A stretch of DNA of 64,000 bases from an uncultured Collinsella sp. (GCA_958427355.1 CAUACA010000003.1:62001-126000), one strand, 5' to 3'. Numbered from the stretch's first letter, positions 41,003 to 49,591 are shown. Numbers and translations: made by a program. The notes: generated by a model not told the origin, from the sequence alone.

Positions 41003-42316
41003 ATGCAGGCACAGAAGGCGGAGGGAACCCGCGACCTTATCGGCGCCGAGATGCGCGCCTGGCAGAAGATGCAGCAGATCGCTGCCGGCGTGTTCGAGCC
41101 GTTTGGCTTTAAGCCCATCGAGACGCCCGCTATCGAGCAGGTGGACGTGTTTGTCCACGGCATCGGCCAGTCGACCGACGTCGTGCGCAAGGAGATGTTC
41201 CGCGTGTTTAGCGGCGCCAACCTGGAGCGCGTCTTTACCGAGGGTACCGATACCAAGCTCAAGCCCAAGCAGCGCCTGGCCCTTCGTCCCGAGGGCACGG
41301 CCGGCGTGGTGCGCGCCGTCGTGGAGAACAACCTGGTGCCCCAGGGCTCCACGCCGTTTAAGGCCTATTACGCCGAGGCCATGTTTCGTGGCGAGCGTCC
41401 CCAGAAGGGTCGCCTGCGCCAGTTCCATCAGGTGGGCATCGAGTGGCTCGGCGCTCCCGATCCGGCTGCCGACGCCGAGTGCATCATCATGCTCATGGAG
41501 TTCTACAAGCGCCTGGGCTTCGATCTGTCCAAGCTTCGCCTGCTTATTAACTCGATGGGCGATGCGCAGTGCCGTCCGGCATACCGCGAGCAGGTCAAGC
41601 AGTTTATCCTCGATCACGCCGACGAGATGTGCGATGAGTGCCGCGAGCGCGCCGAGCTCAACCCGCTGCGCGCCTTTGACTGCAAGAACGACCATTGCCG
41701 CGAGATCATGGCCGACGCCCCACTGATGGGCGACAACCTGTGCTATGAGTGCCGAGAGCACTACGAGCAGGTCAAGCGCTATCTGGATGCCGCCGGTATC
41801 GAGTATGTCGAGGATCCCACCTTGGTGCGCGGCCTGGACTACTACACCCGTACTGTCTTTGAGGTCGAGGCCCCTGGCGCCGGCGTCGGCTCCATCGGCG
41901 GCGGCGGCCGCTACGATGGCCTGGTCGAGCTCGAGGGTGGCAAGCCCACGGCGGGCGTTGGCTTTGCCGTCGGTTTTGAGCGCGCCCTGCTGGCCCTGCA
42001 GGCCTTTGGCAGCGATTTGGGTGCCGATGAGGCCCCGTGCGTCTATGTCGCCAACGCCGGCAAGGAACTGCGCCAGAACGTCTTTGCCATTACGCAGCAG
42101 CTTCGCGCCGCAGGCATCGTGACCGAGGCCGACTATCAGGGCCGTTCGCTCAAGGCCCAGTTTAAGCAGGCCGACAAGGTGGGCGCTAAGCTCATCCTAG
42201 TCCTGGGTGGCGACGAGCTTGCCGCCGGCAAGGTCAAAGTGCGCGACATGGAGAGCCATGACGAGGTACTCGCCGATCTGGCCAACGTCGTCGAGGCGGT
42301 TCGCGAGCGCCTGTAG
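41003..42316 (+). CDS. hisS: Histidine--tRNA ligase
   Basis: The 437-residue class II synthetase shows GTRDLIGAEMRAWQKM, motif 2 TDTKLKPKQRLALRPEGTAGVVRAVVENNL, the FRGERPQKGRLRQFHQVGIEWLG segment, the HisA motif LVRGLDYYTRTVFEV and motif 3 GVGFAVGFERALLAL, then the anticodon-binding domain. ATG 41003 follows AAAGGTG at eight bases; a TTG two codons upstream is possible. It has a separate upstream region with the long hairpin. No T-box is seen. Confidence 0.95.
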   Translation: MQAQKAEGTRDLIGAEMRAWQKMQQIAAGVFEPFGFKPIETPAIEQVDVFVHGIGQSTDVVRKEMFRVFSGANLERVFTEGTDTKLKPKQRLALRPEGTAGVVRAVVENNLVPQGSTPFKAYYAEAMFRGERPQKGRLRQFHQVGIEWLGAPDPAADAECIIMLMEFYKRLGFDLSKLRLLINSMGDAQCRPAYREQVKQFILDHADEMCDECRERAELNPLRAFDCKNDHCREIMADAPLMGDNLCYECREHYEQVKRYLDAAGIEYVEDPTLVRGLDYYTRTVFEVEAPGAGVGSIGGGGRYDGLVELEGGKPTAGVGFAVGFERALLALQAFGSDLGADEAPCVYVANAGKELRQNVFAITQQLRAAGIVTEADYQGRSLKAQFKQADKVGAKLILVLGGDELAAGKVKVRDMESHDEVLADLANVVEAVRERL

Positions 42317-42373
42317 CGCATCTTTTTGAGCTGCGGGCCTGCCAACGTGCCCTGCTCATGGAGAGCTATTGTT

Positions 42374-42409
42374 ACGGGGGTGTTTCGCATTTATGCGGAA
42401 TGCCCTCGT
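42374..42409 (+). terminator. Hairpin after hisS
   Basis: A 16-bp stem with several G-U pairs (42374-42389 with 42394-42409) and loop TTTA. There is no good T-run, so termination may be weak. Confidence 0.5.
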
Positions 42410-42469
42410 TTGCATATGCCGCCCACCGAGAAATACGACCATTTGGGGCAAAAACCCTTGCAATGCAGA

Positions 42470-42529
42470 AAATACTTTTGTGTGGTAAAGCGCAATCAGT
42501 GTCGAAAGTATTTCTCAAGCGCCTATAAT
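42470..42529 (+). promoter_or_regulatory. ppc promoter with inverted repeat
   Basis: AAATACTTT (42470-42478) is repeated inverted as AAAGTATTT (42505-42513), 26 bases apart. TATAAT at 42524-42529 is a near-perfect -10 box just downstream. The right arm sits in the -35/spacer region, so a dimeric repressor or activator bound there would control ppc. Confidence 0.5.
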
Positions 42530-42573
42530 GAATACCGCATGTTACGTGCATAGAAGGAGGAATGGGAGGAAAC

Positions 42574-45387
42574 GTGGCTGAGAACCTAAGCAACCAGTCT
42601 GTACCCGAAGCCGCGGCGCGCGTCGCTGCCGTGGTCAACCGCCTCGTTAACCGAATCGGCTCGAATGCCGAGTCCAGGGAGCGTCTCGCCGAAATCGAGA
42701 TCCCCGAGGAGCTGCGCGATAATCTGGCGCTGTTCCTGCGCCTGGAACGTCGTGTGCTTAGCGAGTATGATCCCGAGATCGCGGACCTGTTCGACAAGAT
42801 TTTGACAGCCGAGATTGTGGCCAATGCTGGCAACCCCGGTAGCCGCGCTGCCGACGAGTCCGTTGACGAACAGGGCGTGCCCACTGCCGACGAGCCCACC
42901 GCCGTGGCGTTTCGCGAAGTCGTCGATCTGATTGACAGCCTGCCGCTTGATAAGCAGCAGGTCATCGTTCGCGCCTTTACGAGCTTCTTCCACTTGGCAA
43001 ACCTGTCGGAGGAGAACTACCGTGTGGCGCAGCTGCGCGAGCGCGAGGCCGGCGCATCGACCGATACCGAGGTCGATCCCGCCAACGAACTCACCGTCGC
43101 CTATCACCAGTTGGTAAACGAGATGGGCGTCGAGGGTGCCAATGAGCTGCTCGGCAAGCTTGAGTTCCATCCCGTCTTTACCGCGCATCCCACTGAGGCC
43201 CGTCGCAAGGCCGTCGAGGGCAAGATTCGCCGTATCTCCAACCTGCTGGAGGAGCGTCCGCGTCTGGGCGGCTCCGACCTGGTGGAGAACGAGCGCCATA
43301 TGCTGCAGGAGATCGACGCCTTGGTGCGTACGAGCCCCATCGCGCTCAAGAAGCCCACGCCGGTCGAGGAAGCCGATACCATCATCGACATCTTCGATAA
43401 CACGCTGTTTGACGTCATCCCCGTCATCTATCGTCGCTTTGACGACTGGGTGCTGGGCGACAAGGCCGGTACTGTGCCGCCGCTGTGCCCGGCGTTCTTC
43501 CATCCCGGCAGTTGGATCGGTTCCGACCGCGACGGTAACCCCAACGTCACCGCCAAGGTGAGCCGTGAGGTCGCCGCCAAGTACTTTACCCACATGGTGC
43601 TCAAGCTCGAGGACAAGTGCCGCCGCATCGGCCGCAACCTCACGCTCGAGGCCACCTACAGCAAGCCGTCTGCCGAGCTCATCAACCTGTGGAACCATCA
43701 GGTCGAGATGAGCCCTCGTTACACGGCCCGCGCCGAGCTGATCTCCGAGCACGAGCCTCATCGCGCCGTCATGCTCGTCATGGCCGACCGTCTGAACGCC
43801 ACCGTGCGCCGCATCACCGACACCATGTACCACAGCGCCGACGAGTTCCTGGATGACCTGCGCGTCGTCCAGCGTTCGCTTGCTGCCTGCGGTGCCGTCC
43901 GTGCCGCCTACGGTCCGGTCCAGACCATCATCTGGCAGGTCGAGTCCTTCGGCTTCCATATGGTCGAGATGGAGTTCCGTCAGCATTCCGTGGTGCACGC
44001 CCGCGCCCTCAAGGATATCCACGAGAACGGTATCCATGGCGACCTGCAGCCCATGACGCGCGAGGTCATCGACACCTTCCGCGCTATCGGCTCCATCCAA
44101 AAGCGCTACGGCAAGAAGATGGCACACCGCTACATCATCTCGTTTACCAAGAGTGCCCAGCATGTGGCCGACGTCTTTGAGCTGGCCCACCTGTCCTTCG
44201 CACACGAGGAAGACGTTCCCGAGCTCGACGTGATCCCGCTGTTCGAGCAGCTCGAGGACCTCGAGGGCTGCGTCGACGTACTCGACCAGATGCTTACGCT
44301 GCCCGTGGTGCAAAAGCGCCTTGCCCAGACCAACCGCCGCATGGAGGTCATGCTGGGCTACTCCGACTCCTCCAAGGATGCCGGTCCTACCACGGCCATG
44401 CTTGCGCTGCACTCCGCGCAGGAGCGCATCGCCAAGTGGGCAGAGAAGAACGATATCGACCTGGTGCTCATGCACGGCCGCGGCGGTGCCGTGGGCCGTG
44501 GTGGCGGCCCGGCCAACAAGGCCGTTCTTGCGCAGCCCAAGGGTTCGGTCAACTGCTTCTTTAAGCTCACCGAGCAGGGCGAGGTCATCTTTGCCCGTTA
44601 CGGCAACCGCACGCTGGCTCAGCGTCATGTTGAGTCCGTTGCCGCCGCAACGCTTTTGCAGTCGGCCCCGAGTGTCGAGAAGACCAACACCGAGACCACG
44701 CAGAAGTTCTGGGATATGGCCGAGAAGCTCAACGCCGCAAGCCACGAGCGCTATCTGGACCTGCTGAACACCGAGGACTTTACACCGTGGTTCTCGACCG
44801 TGACGCCGCTGACCGAGGTCGGTCTGCTGCCGATCGGCTCCCGTCCCGCCAAGCGCGGCCTGGGTGCCAAGTCGCTCGACGACCTGCGTACCATTCCGTG
44901 GATCTTCAGCTGGAGCCAGGCGCGCATCAATCTGGCCGCTTGGTACGGCCTGGGTACCGCCTGCGAGCAGTTTGGCGATCTGGACCAGCTTAAGGCTGCC
45001 TACCAAGAGTGGCCATTCTTCCGCACCTTTATCGACAACATCGAGATGTCGATCGCCAAGACCGACCAGCGCATCGCCAAGATGTATCTGCACCTGGGCG
45101 ATCGCCAGGATCTGTCCGAGAAGGTCTTTACCGAGATGCAGCTCACGCGTAAGTGGGTCCTTGCCATCGTCGGTGACGAGTGGCCGCTGCAGCGCCGCCG
45201 CGTGCTCGGCTGCGCCGTTCGCGTGCGTAACCCCTATGTCGACGCCCTGTCCATCGCCCAGGTTCGCGCCCTTCGCGAGGTGCGTATGAACCAGGACGAG
45301 ATGGCCGAGGAGAAGAAGGCCGAGTACATGAGCCTGATTCTTTCGACTGTGACCGGCGTCTCGGCAGGTTTGCAGAACACGGGGTGA
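42574..45387 (+). CDS. ppc: Phosphoenolpyruvate carboxylase
   Basis: The 937-residue enzyme makes oxaloacetate from phosphoenolpyruvate and bicarbonate. Active-site motifs are VFTAHPTEARRKAVEGKIRRI, VMLGYSDSSKDAGPTTAMLAL, the Gly-rich loop HGRGGAVGRGGGPANKAV and KGSVNCFFKLTEQGEV. The C-terminus ends GLQNTG, as in the family. GTG 42574 is chosen because GGGAGG is at a good distance; ATG 42562 is in frame with AGGAGG too close. It supplies C4 acids for anaplerosis and mixed-acid fermentation. The 28-bp-armed hairpin 45411-45537 follows. Confidence 0.95.
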   Translation: MAENLSNQSVPEAAARVAAVVNRLVNRIGSNAESRERLAEIEIPEELRDNLALFLRLERRVLSEYDPEIADLFDKILTAEIVANAGNPGSRAADESVDEQGVPTADEPTAVAFREVVDLIDSLPLDKQQVIVRAFTSFFHLANLSEENYRVAQLREREAGASTDTEVDPANELTVAYHQLVNEMGVEGANELLGKLEFHPVFTAHPTEARRKAVEGKIRRISNLLEERPRLGGSDLVENERHMLQEIDALVRTSPIALKKPTPVEEADTIIDIFDNTLFDVIPVIYRRFDDWVLGDKAGTVPPLCPAFFHPGSWIGSDRDGNPNVTAKVSREVAAKYFTHMVLKLEDKCRRIGRNLTLEATYSKPSAELINLWNHQVEMSPRYTARAELISEHEPHRAVMLVMADRLNATVRRITDTMYHSADEFLDDLRVVQRSLAACGAVRAAYGPVQTIIWQVESFGFHMVEMEFRQHSVVHARALKDIHENGIHGDLQPMTREVIDTFRAIGSIQKRYGKKMAHRYIISFTKSAQHVADVFELAHLSFAHEEDVPELDVIPLFEQLEDLEGCVDVLDQMLTLPVVQKRLAQTNRRMEVMLGYSDSSKDAGPTTAMLALHSAQERIAKWAEKNDIDLVLMHGRGGAVGRGGGPANKAVLAQPKGSVNCFFKLTEQGEVIFARYGNRTLAQRHVESVAAATLLQSAPSVEKTNTETTQKFWDMAEKLNAASHERYLDLLNTEDFTPWFSTVTPLTEVGLLPIGSRPAKRGLGAKSLDDLRTIPWIFSWSQARINLAAWYGLGTACEQFGDLDQLKAAYQEWPFFRTFIDNIEMSIAKTDQRIAKMYLHLGDRQDLSEKVFTEMQLTRKWVLAIVGDEWPLQRRRVLGCAVRVRNPYVDALSIAQVRALREVRMNQDEMAEEKKAEYMSLILSTVTGVSAGLQNTG

Positions 45388-45410
45388 TCGATAGCCCTGT
45401 GGCTCTCACC

Positions 45411-45537
45411 GGGATCCGATGGGTTTCCCTCTGAATGCGTCCTCGCACTTGAAGCCCCCTTATCCTGCTCCTTCGGAGCTGCGGATAAGGGGGCTTCGTG
45501 CTGCGGAATGCATTCAGAGGGAAACCCATCGGGTCCC
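45411..45537 (+). ncRNA. Structured RNA candidate, copy A (upstream of larA)
   Basis: Outer arms 45411-45438 and 45510-45537 pair over 28 bp with one G-U pair. They enclose an internal loop (GTCCTC on the 5' side, TGCGGAAT on the 3' side), a 4-bp helix GCAC/GTGC, a 2-nt 5' bulge TT, and an inner 15-bp helix (GAAGCCCCCTTATCC) capped by GCTCCTTCGGAGC. The internal loop and the bulge position match the element at 47842-47966, while the helices differ. It also ends the ppc transcription unit. Confidence 0.65.
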
Positions 45538-45576
45538 TTCGTCCTCGGTCTTCAGGGATTAAAGCTGAGGAGAAGA

Positions 45577-45657
45577 ATGGCGCGCTTCTCGCCTTACGAC
45601 TGTAGCGGCCGCGGTCCCGTTTGGGGTCGCGGCCGTTTTGTTGTGGGTCAAATATGA
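45577..45657 (+). CDS. Possible short leader ORF before larA
   Basis: ATG 45577 follows GAGGAG at a good distance and opens a 26-codon frame beginning MARFSPYDCSGRG and ending in TGA at 45655. It runs through the terminator hairpin 45604-45645. Such an arrangement could couple translation to termination, but the peptide has no family and the frame may be chance. Confidence 0.25.
   Translation: MARFSPYDCSGRGPVWGRGRFVVGQI
45604..45645 (+). terminator. Terminator upstream of larA
   Basis: CGGCCGCGGTCCC pairs with GGGGTCGCGGCCG around GTTT, followed by TTTTGTT. It lies 117 bases before larA, so it either closes a short transcript after copy A of the RNA element or is a conditional terminator. 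Confidence 0.7.
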
Positions 45658-45761
45658 ACGTTGTGTTAATGAGTCGGTGGACGGTGGTGTTTTTCGGTGA
45701 GCGGCGTATCCTTCCAACGGTTTATCTAGTGTGTCAGTTGAAAGGAAGAGGGCGCTCGTCA

Positions 45762-47039
45762 TTGTTTGAATGTGAACTGCCGTTTGACCACAAGACGTTG
45801 CATCTGGAGCTCGAGGATAAGAACTTCGCGGGTGTGATGGAAGGTCATCAAAACGAGTTTAAGACTACAAAATCGCAGGAAGAGCTTGTGGAGGAGTCAC
45901 TTGCCAACCCTTATGGCTCGCCTTCGCTCGAGGAGCTTTGTGCTGGCAAGAAGGATATTGTCATCATTAGCTCCGACCATACGCGTCCCGTTCCCTCGCG
46001 TGTGACGATGCCTATTCTGCTGCATCACATCCACTCCGCTGCGCCTGAGGCACGCGTTCGCATTCTGGTTGCTACGGGTATGCATCGTCCGTCGACGCAC
46101 GAGGAGCTCGTCAACAAGTACGGCGAGGAGATCGTTGCCAACGAGGAAATCGTTATGCACGTCGCGACCGATGACAGCATGATGAAAAAGATCGGCACCC
46201 TGCCTTCTGGCGGCGAGTGCATCATCAACAAGATTGCTGCCGATTGCGATCTGCTGCTTGCCGAGGGCTTTATTGAGCCGCACTTCTTTGCCGGTTTCTC
46301 TGGTAGCCGCAAGTCCGTCCTGCCTGGCATCGCCAGCTACAAGACCATCATGTACAACCACAACGGTCAGTTTGTGAATGATTCCCACTCGCGTGCCGGC
46401 AACCTGTGCCACAACCACGTGAGCGAGGACATGTTCGCCGCCGCCGAGATGGCCCACCTTGCCTTTGTGCTCAACGTGGTGCTCAACGGCAAGCACGAGG
46501 TCATCGGCTCCTTTGCCGGCGACATTCACAAGGCGCACGAGGCCGGCTGTGAGTTCGTGAAGAGCCTTGCCGGCGTTGAGCCCGTTGAGTGCGAGATTGC
46601 CATCACCACTAACGGCGGCTACCCGCTCGACCAGAACATCTACCAGGCCGTGAAGGGCATGTGCTCTGCCGAGGCTACGCTTCCCGAGGGCGGTGTGATC
46701 ATCGACGTCGCCGGCTGTGCCGACGGTCACGGTGGCGAGGGCTTCTATCACAACATCGCCGACAACGATCCGGCGGAGTTTGAGCGTGCCTGCATCGACC
46801 GTCCTAAGGACGAGACCCTGCCCGACCAGTGGACGAGCCAGATCTTTGCCCGCATCCTGGCGCATCACCCTGTGATCATGGTCACCGACCTGTGCGATCA
46901 CCAGATGATCAAGGATATGCACATGACGCCGGTCAACACCCTCGATGAGGCGCTCAAGCTCGCCTTTGAGATGAAGGGTGCCGATGCCAAGGTGGCCGTC
47001 ATTCCCGATGGCCTGGGCGTTGTCGTCGCTCAGCACTAG
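45762..47039 (+). CDS. larA: Nickel-pincer lactate racemase
   Basis: The 425-residue protein interconverts D- and L-lactate with the nickel-pincer nucleotide (NPN) cofactor. Counting from the TTG at 45762, catalytic residues fall exactly at the positions known for Lactiplantibacillus plantarum LarA: His108 in TGMHRPST, His174 and Lys184 in EPHFFAGFSGSRKSVLPG, and His200 in MYNHNGQ. This supports TTG as start; AGAGGG is nine bases upstream. Earlier in-frame starts (GTG 45729) would give a long unmatched leader. It is followed by larD. The cofactor-making genes larB and larC are on the other strand 1.6 kb away; larE is not in the window. Confidence 0.9.
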   Translation: MFECELPFDHKTLHLELEDKNFAGVMEGHQNEFKTTKSQEELVEESLANPYGSPSLEELCAGKKDIVIISSDHTRPVPSRVTMPILLHHIHSAAPEARVRILVATGMHRPSTHEELVNKYGEEIVANEEIVMHVATDDSMMKKIGTLPSGGECIINKIAADCDLLLAEGFIEPHFFAGFSGSRKSVLPGIASYKTIMYNHNGQFVNDSHSRAGNLCHNHVSEDMFAAAEMAHLAFVLNVVLNGKHEVIGSFAGDIHKAHEAGCEFVKSLAGVEPVECEIAITTNGGYPLDQNIYQAVKGMCSAEATLPEGGVIIDVAGCADGHGGEGFYHNIADNDPAEFERACIDRPKDETLPDQWTSQIFARILAHHPVIMVTDLCDHQMIKDMHMTPVNTLDEALKLAFEMKGADAKVAVIPDGLGVVVAQH

Positions 47040-47088
47040 TACGCGGCCTAAACGAATCGTTTATAACCGACAAGAAAGATAAGGTTTT

Positions 47089-47820
47089 ATGCTTACCAAA
47101 CTCCTCTGCGAATTCGGCGCAACGGCCCTCATGATCATCTTTGGCGTGGGCGTGCACTGCGATACGGTGCTCAAGGGCACCAAGTATCAGGGCTCCGGCC
47201 ACATGTTTGCCATCACCACTTGGTCTTTTGGCATCTCGGTCTGCCTGTTTGTCTTTGGCGGTGCCGTGTGCATGAACCCGGCTATGGTGCTTGCCCAGTG
47301 CATCGTAGGCCTGGTGCCGTGGAGCAGCTGCATCCCCTTCATGATTGCCGATATGCTCGGCGGCTTTGTGGGCGCCGTAATCGCTTGGCTTATGTATGCC
47401 GATGAGTTCAAGGCTTCCGATGGCGTCGTCGATCCCATTGCCCAGCGCAATATCTTCTCGACCAACCCCACCACCGAGGGCACGAACTATGCCCGTAACT
47501 TCTTCTGCGAGGCTATCTGCACCTTTGTGTTCATCAGCGCCATCCTTGCTGCCGCTAACCGCGCCGGCGAGAACGTTCTGATGCTCGCTATCTGCGTCGG
47601 TCTGATCGTTTGGGCTGTTGGCATGGGCATGGGCGGCATCACCGGCTTCGCCATGAACCAGGCTCGTGACCTTGGTCCTCGCATGGCCTATCAGGTGCTG
47701 CCGATCAAGAACAAGGCTGACAACAACTGGAAGTACGGCCTGCTCGTTCCTGGCATCGCGCCGTTTGTCGGTGCCGCTCTGGCCGCGCTGTTTGTGCACG
47801 GTTTCTTGGGCATGTTCTAG
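47089..47820 (+). CDS. larD: Aquaglyceroporin-like lactate channel
   Basis: The 243-residue protein is a major intrinsic protein with six spans and two half-helices. The first NPA motif is at 63-65 (VCMNPAMVLA), the second is NQA at 190-192 (FAMNQARDLGPRMA), so Pro is replaced by Gln. LarD-type channels in lactobacilli pass both forms of lactic acid and are encoded with larA. AAGAAAGATAAGG precedes the ATG by a few bases. It shares an operon with larA (49-base gap) and is followed by RNA element copy B. A plain glycerol facilitator is possible but context favours lactate. Confidence 0.78.
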   Translation: MLTKLLCEFGATALMIIFGVGVHCDTVLKGTKYQGSGHMFAITTWSFGISVCLFVFGGAVCMNPAMVLAQCIVGLVPWSSCIPFMIADMLGGFVGAVIAWLMYADEFKASDGVVDPIAQRNIFSTNPTTEGTNYARNFFCEAICTFVFISAILAAANRAGENVLMLAICVGLIVWAVGMGMGGITGFAMNQARDLGPRMAYQVLPIKNKADNNWKYGLLVPGIAPFVGAALAALFVHGFLGMF

Positions 47821-47841
47821 TCTGAGGCTACATAGTTGTCC

Positions 47842-47966
47842 GCTGGCCGCATGGGGTAACTTCCCAGCGCGTCCTCGGACATGCAAAAAGGCTCGCTGCG
47901 CACTTCGTGCGGCGAGCCTTTTTGCGTCCTGCGGAATGCGCTGGGAAGTTACCCCATGCGGCCAGC
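47842..47966 (+). ncRNA. Structured RNA candidate, copy B (downstream of larD)
   Basis: Outer arms 47842-47870 and 47938-47966 pair perfectly over 29 bp. The internal loop is GTCCTC (5') and TGCGGAAT (3'), identical to copy A. Then come a 4-bp helix GGAC/GTCC, a 2-nt 5' bulge AT, and an inner helix GCAAAAAGGCTCGC with GCGAGCCTTTTTGC capped by a GCAC-TTC-GTGC hairpin. The T-run in the inner arm can act as terminator for larD. Confidence 0.65.
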
Positions 47967-48121
47967 TGCGGGGTCTTTGTTGCGTTCGTATAAGCAACCC
48001 AACATATATCTGAATTTGGATGGGAGGGGCTTGTTGCTGTTGGGGGGCATTGAAGCGCGAGTGATACTTTGGGATGCGTGGCGCCCTGGGTTGGGGCGAT
48101 GCTTTGGGGTGAGCTTCTTAC

Positions 48122-48661
48122 TTAGCCGAAGAGGGGTTTTATGGCCGAGAGGTAGTCTTTGGCTACGTCGGCTTTGTCTGCTTGGAAGTTGTGCCAGGCC
48201 CACCATTGGACGGTGGCTACGAAGCTTGAGGCTATGTGGTGTAGTAAGAAACTGCGGTCCATGGTGCCAGCGGGGCCTGTGGAGTCGGCGGGGACGGTTT
48301 CGGCTGCTCGTGACATGATGGTCTTGCGTAAGCAGTCGGCGAAGACGCGGGAGCCGGCGCCGGCTACGAGGGCTCGAACGCCCTGGCGGCGCTCCCAGAG
48401 GTTGTTGAGGATATGCTCGACCTGCACGAGTGGGTCGTCGAGCGGTGTGCCATCGTCGTCGAGGGCGTGGGTGCAGATGTCGCTCACGAGCTCGGACAGT
48501 AGGTCGTCTTTGCTCTTAAAGAGGCCGTAGAATGTCGCGCGGCCTACGTGAGCGCGCGCGATGATGTCGCCGACGGTAATCTTGCCGTAGTCCACTTCGC
48601 GTAGCAGCTCGGAGAACGCCGCAACGATGGCAGCGCGGCTTTTTTCTTTGCGGGCATCCAT
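48122..48661 (-). CDS. TetR family regulator of the lar genes (inferred)
   Basis: The 179-residue regulator has the TetR helix-turn-helix (YGKITVGDIIARAHVGRATFYGLFKSKDDLL, residues 25-55). The C-terminal ligand domain is rich in Trp (QWWAWHNFQ). ATG 48661 lies two bases after the larC stop; an upstream in-frame ATG would overlap larC. As last gene of larB-larC-tetR it is probably self-regulating through the inverted repeat 50419-50452 upstream of larB. Known lar regulation in lactobacilli uses a Crp/Fnr-type LarR, so a TetR here is a different solution. Confidence 0.8.
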   Translation of the reverse strand: MDARKEKSRAAIVAAFSELLREVDYGKITVGDIIARAHVGRATFYGLFKSKDDLLSELVSDICTHALDDDGTPLDDPLVQVEHILNNLWERRQGVRALVAGAGSRVFADCLRKTIMSRAAETVPADSTGPAGTMDRSFLLHHIASSFVATVQWWAWHNFQADKADVAKDYLSAIKPLFG

Positions 48662-48663
48662 GG

Positions 48664-49581
48664 CTATGCATCCACGTGAACGAGCAGACAACGGAGCGTG
48701 CCGGAGCAACCCTCGTAGGGGCGCTTACCGGCGCCGTAGCCGACGGCCTCGATGCGGTAGCGGGCCGGTAGGTGCTCGGACGTGCGCAGTGCGGCGACGA
48801 TGGCGGCGCCCGTGGGCGTCACGAGCTCGCCGGCGACCGGTGCGGGCGTGAGGGCGATATTGCCTGCTTGGCATAGGTTGACGACGGCGGGCACCGGGAT
48901 GGGCATAAGGCCGTGGGCGCAGTGGATGGTGCCGTGACCCTCGGAGAGCGACTCGACGACAATGTCCTCGATACCCAGGTCATCGAGACAGATGGCGACC
49001 GAGCAGATGTCGACGATGGAGTCGATGGCGCCTACCTCGTGGAACATGACGGTCTCGGGCGTTTTGCCGTGGGCCTTGGCCTCGGCGGCGGCGAGTGCGG
49101 TAAAGATGGCGAGCGCGCGGCGCTTGGCGCCATCGCTTAACTGCGAGCCATCGATGATGGCGGTGACATCCGCCAAAGAACGGTGGTGATGGTGGTGGGT
49201 GTGGTGATGATCTTCGTGCTCATGGGCGTGGCCCTCATGGTCGTGCTCATGGCAGTGCTCGTGTTCGTGCCCGCCATGGTCATGATGGTGGTGCTCATGC
49301 TCGTGCGTGTGCTCGACGGCTGCTTCGTTGCCGTAGAGCCAGGCCATATCGTGATCGTGGTTCTCGAGCTCCTCTGCAAGCTGGACGTCGAAATCGCAGG
49401 CGTCGATGCCATGCTTGTTTACGCGCGTCACGGCGATCGAAAAGCCATCGACCGGCAGCGTGGCGAGCTGCTCGCGCAGATGCTCCTCGCTGGCGCCCAG
49501 GTCGAGCAGGGCCGCGACGGTCATGTCGCCGCTGATGCCCGAGGTGCCGTCGATGATAAGCGTGTGCTGATGATTGGACAT
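48664..49581 (-). CDS. larC: Nickel-insertion protein LarC, LarC1-type (short)
   Basis: LarC inserts nickel into the pincer nucleotide made by LarB and LarE. The 305-residue protein begins MSNHQHTLIIDGTSGISGDMTVAALLDLG, the DUF111/LarC start. Residues 91-133 contain 25 His in 43 positions, a metal-binding or storage loop. The core (GAIDSIVDICSVAICLDDLGI, GHGTIHCAHGLMPIPVPA, TPTGAAI) follows. The frame ends LLVHVDA, where LarC1 usually hands over to LarC2, and tetR starts two bases later, so no LarC2 part is encoded in any frame here. TAAGGAG precedes the start, overlapping the larB stop. Confidence 0.88.
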   Translation of the reverse strand: MSNHQHTLIIDGTSGISGDMTVAALLDLGASEEHLREQLATLPVDGFSIAVTRVNKHGIDACDFDVQLAEELENHDHDMAWLYGNEAAVEHTHEHEHHHHDHGGHEHEHCHEHDHEGHAHEHEDHHHTHHHHHRSLADVTAIIDGSQLSDGAKRRALAIFTALAAAEAKAHGKTPETVMFHEVGAIDSIVDICSVAICLDDLGIEDIVVESLSEGHGTIHCAHGLMPIPVPAVVNLCQAGNIALTPAPVAGELVTPTGAAIVAALRTSEHLPARYRIEAVGYGAGKRPYEGCSGTLRCLLVHVDA

Positions 49582-49591
49582 GGAATGCTCC

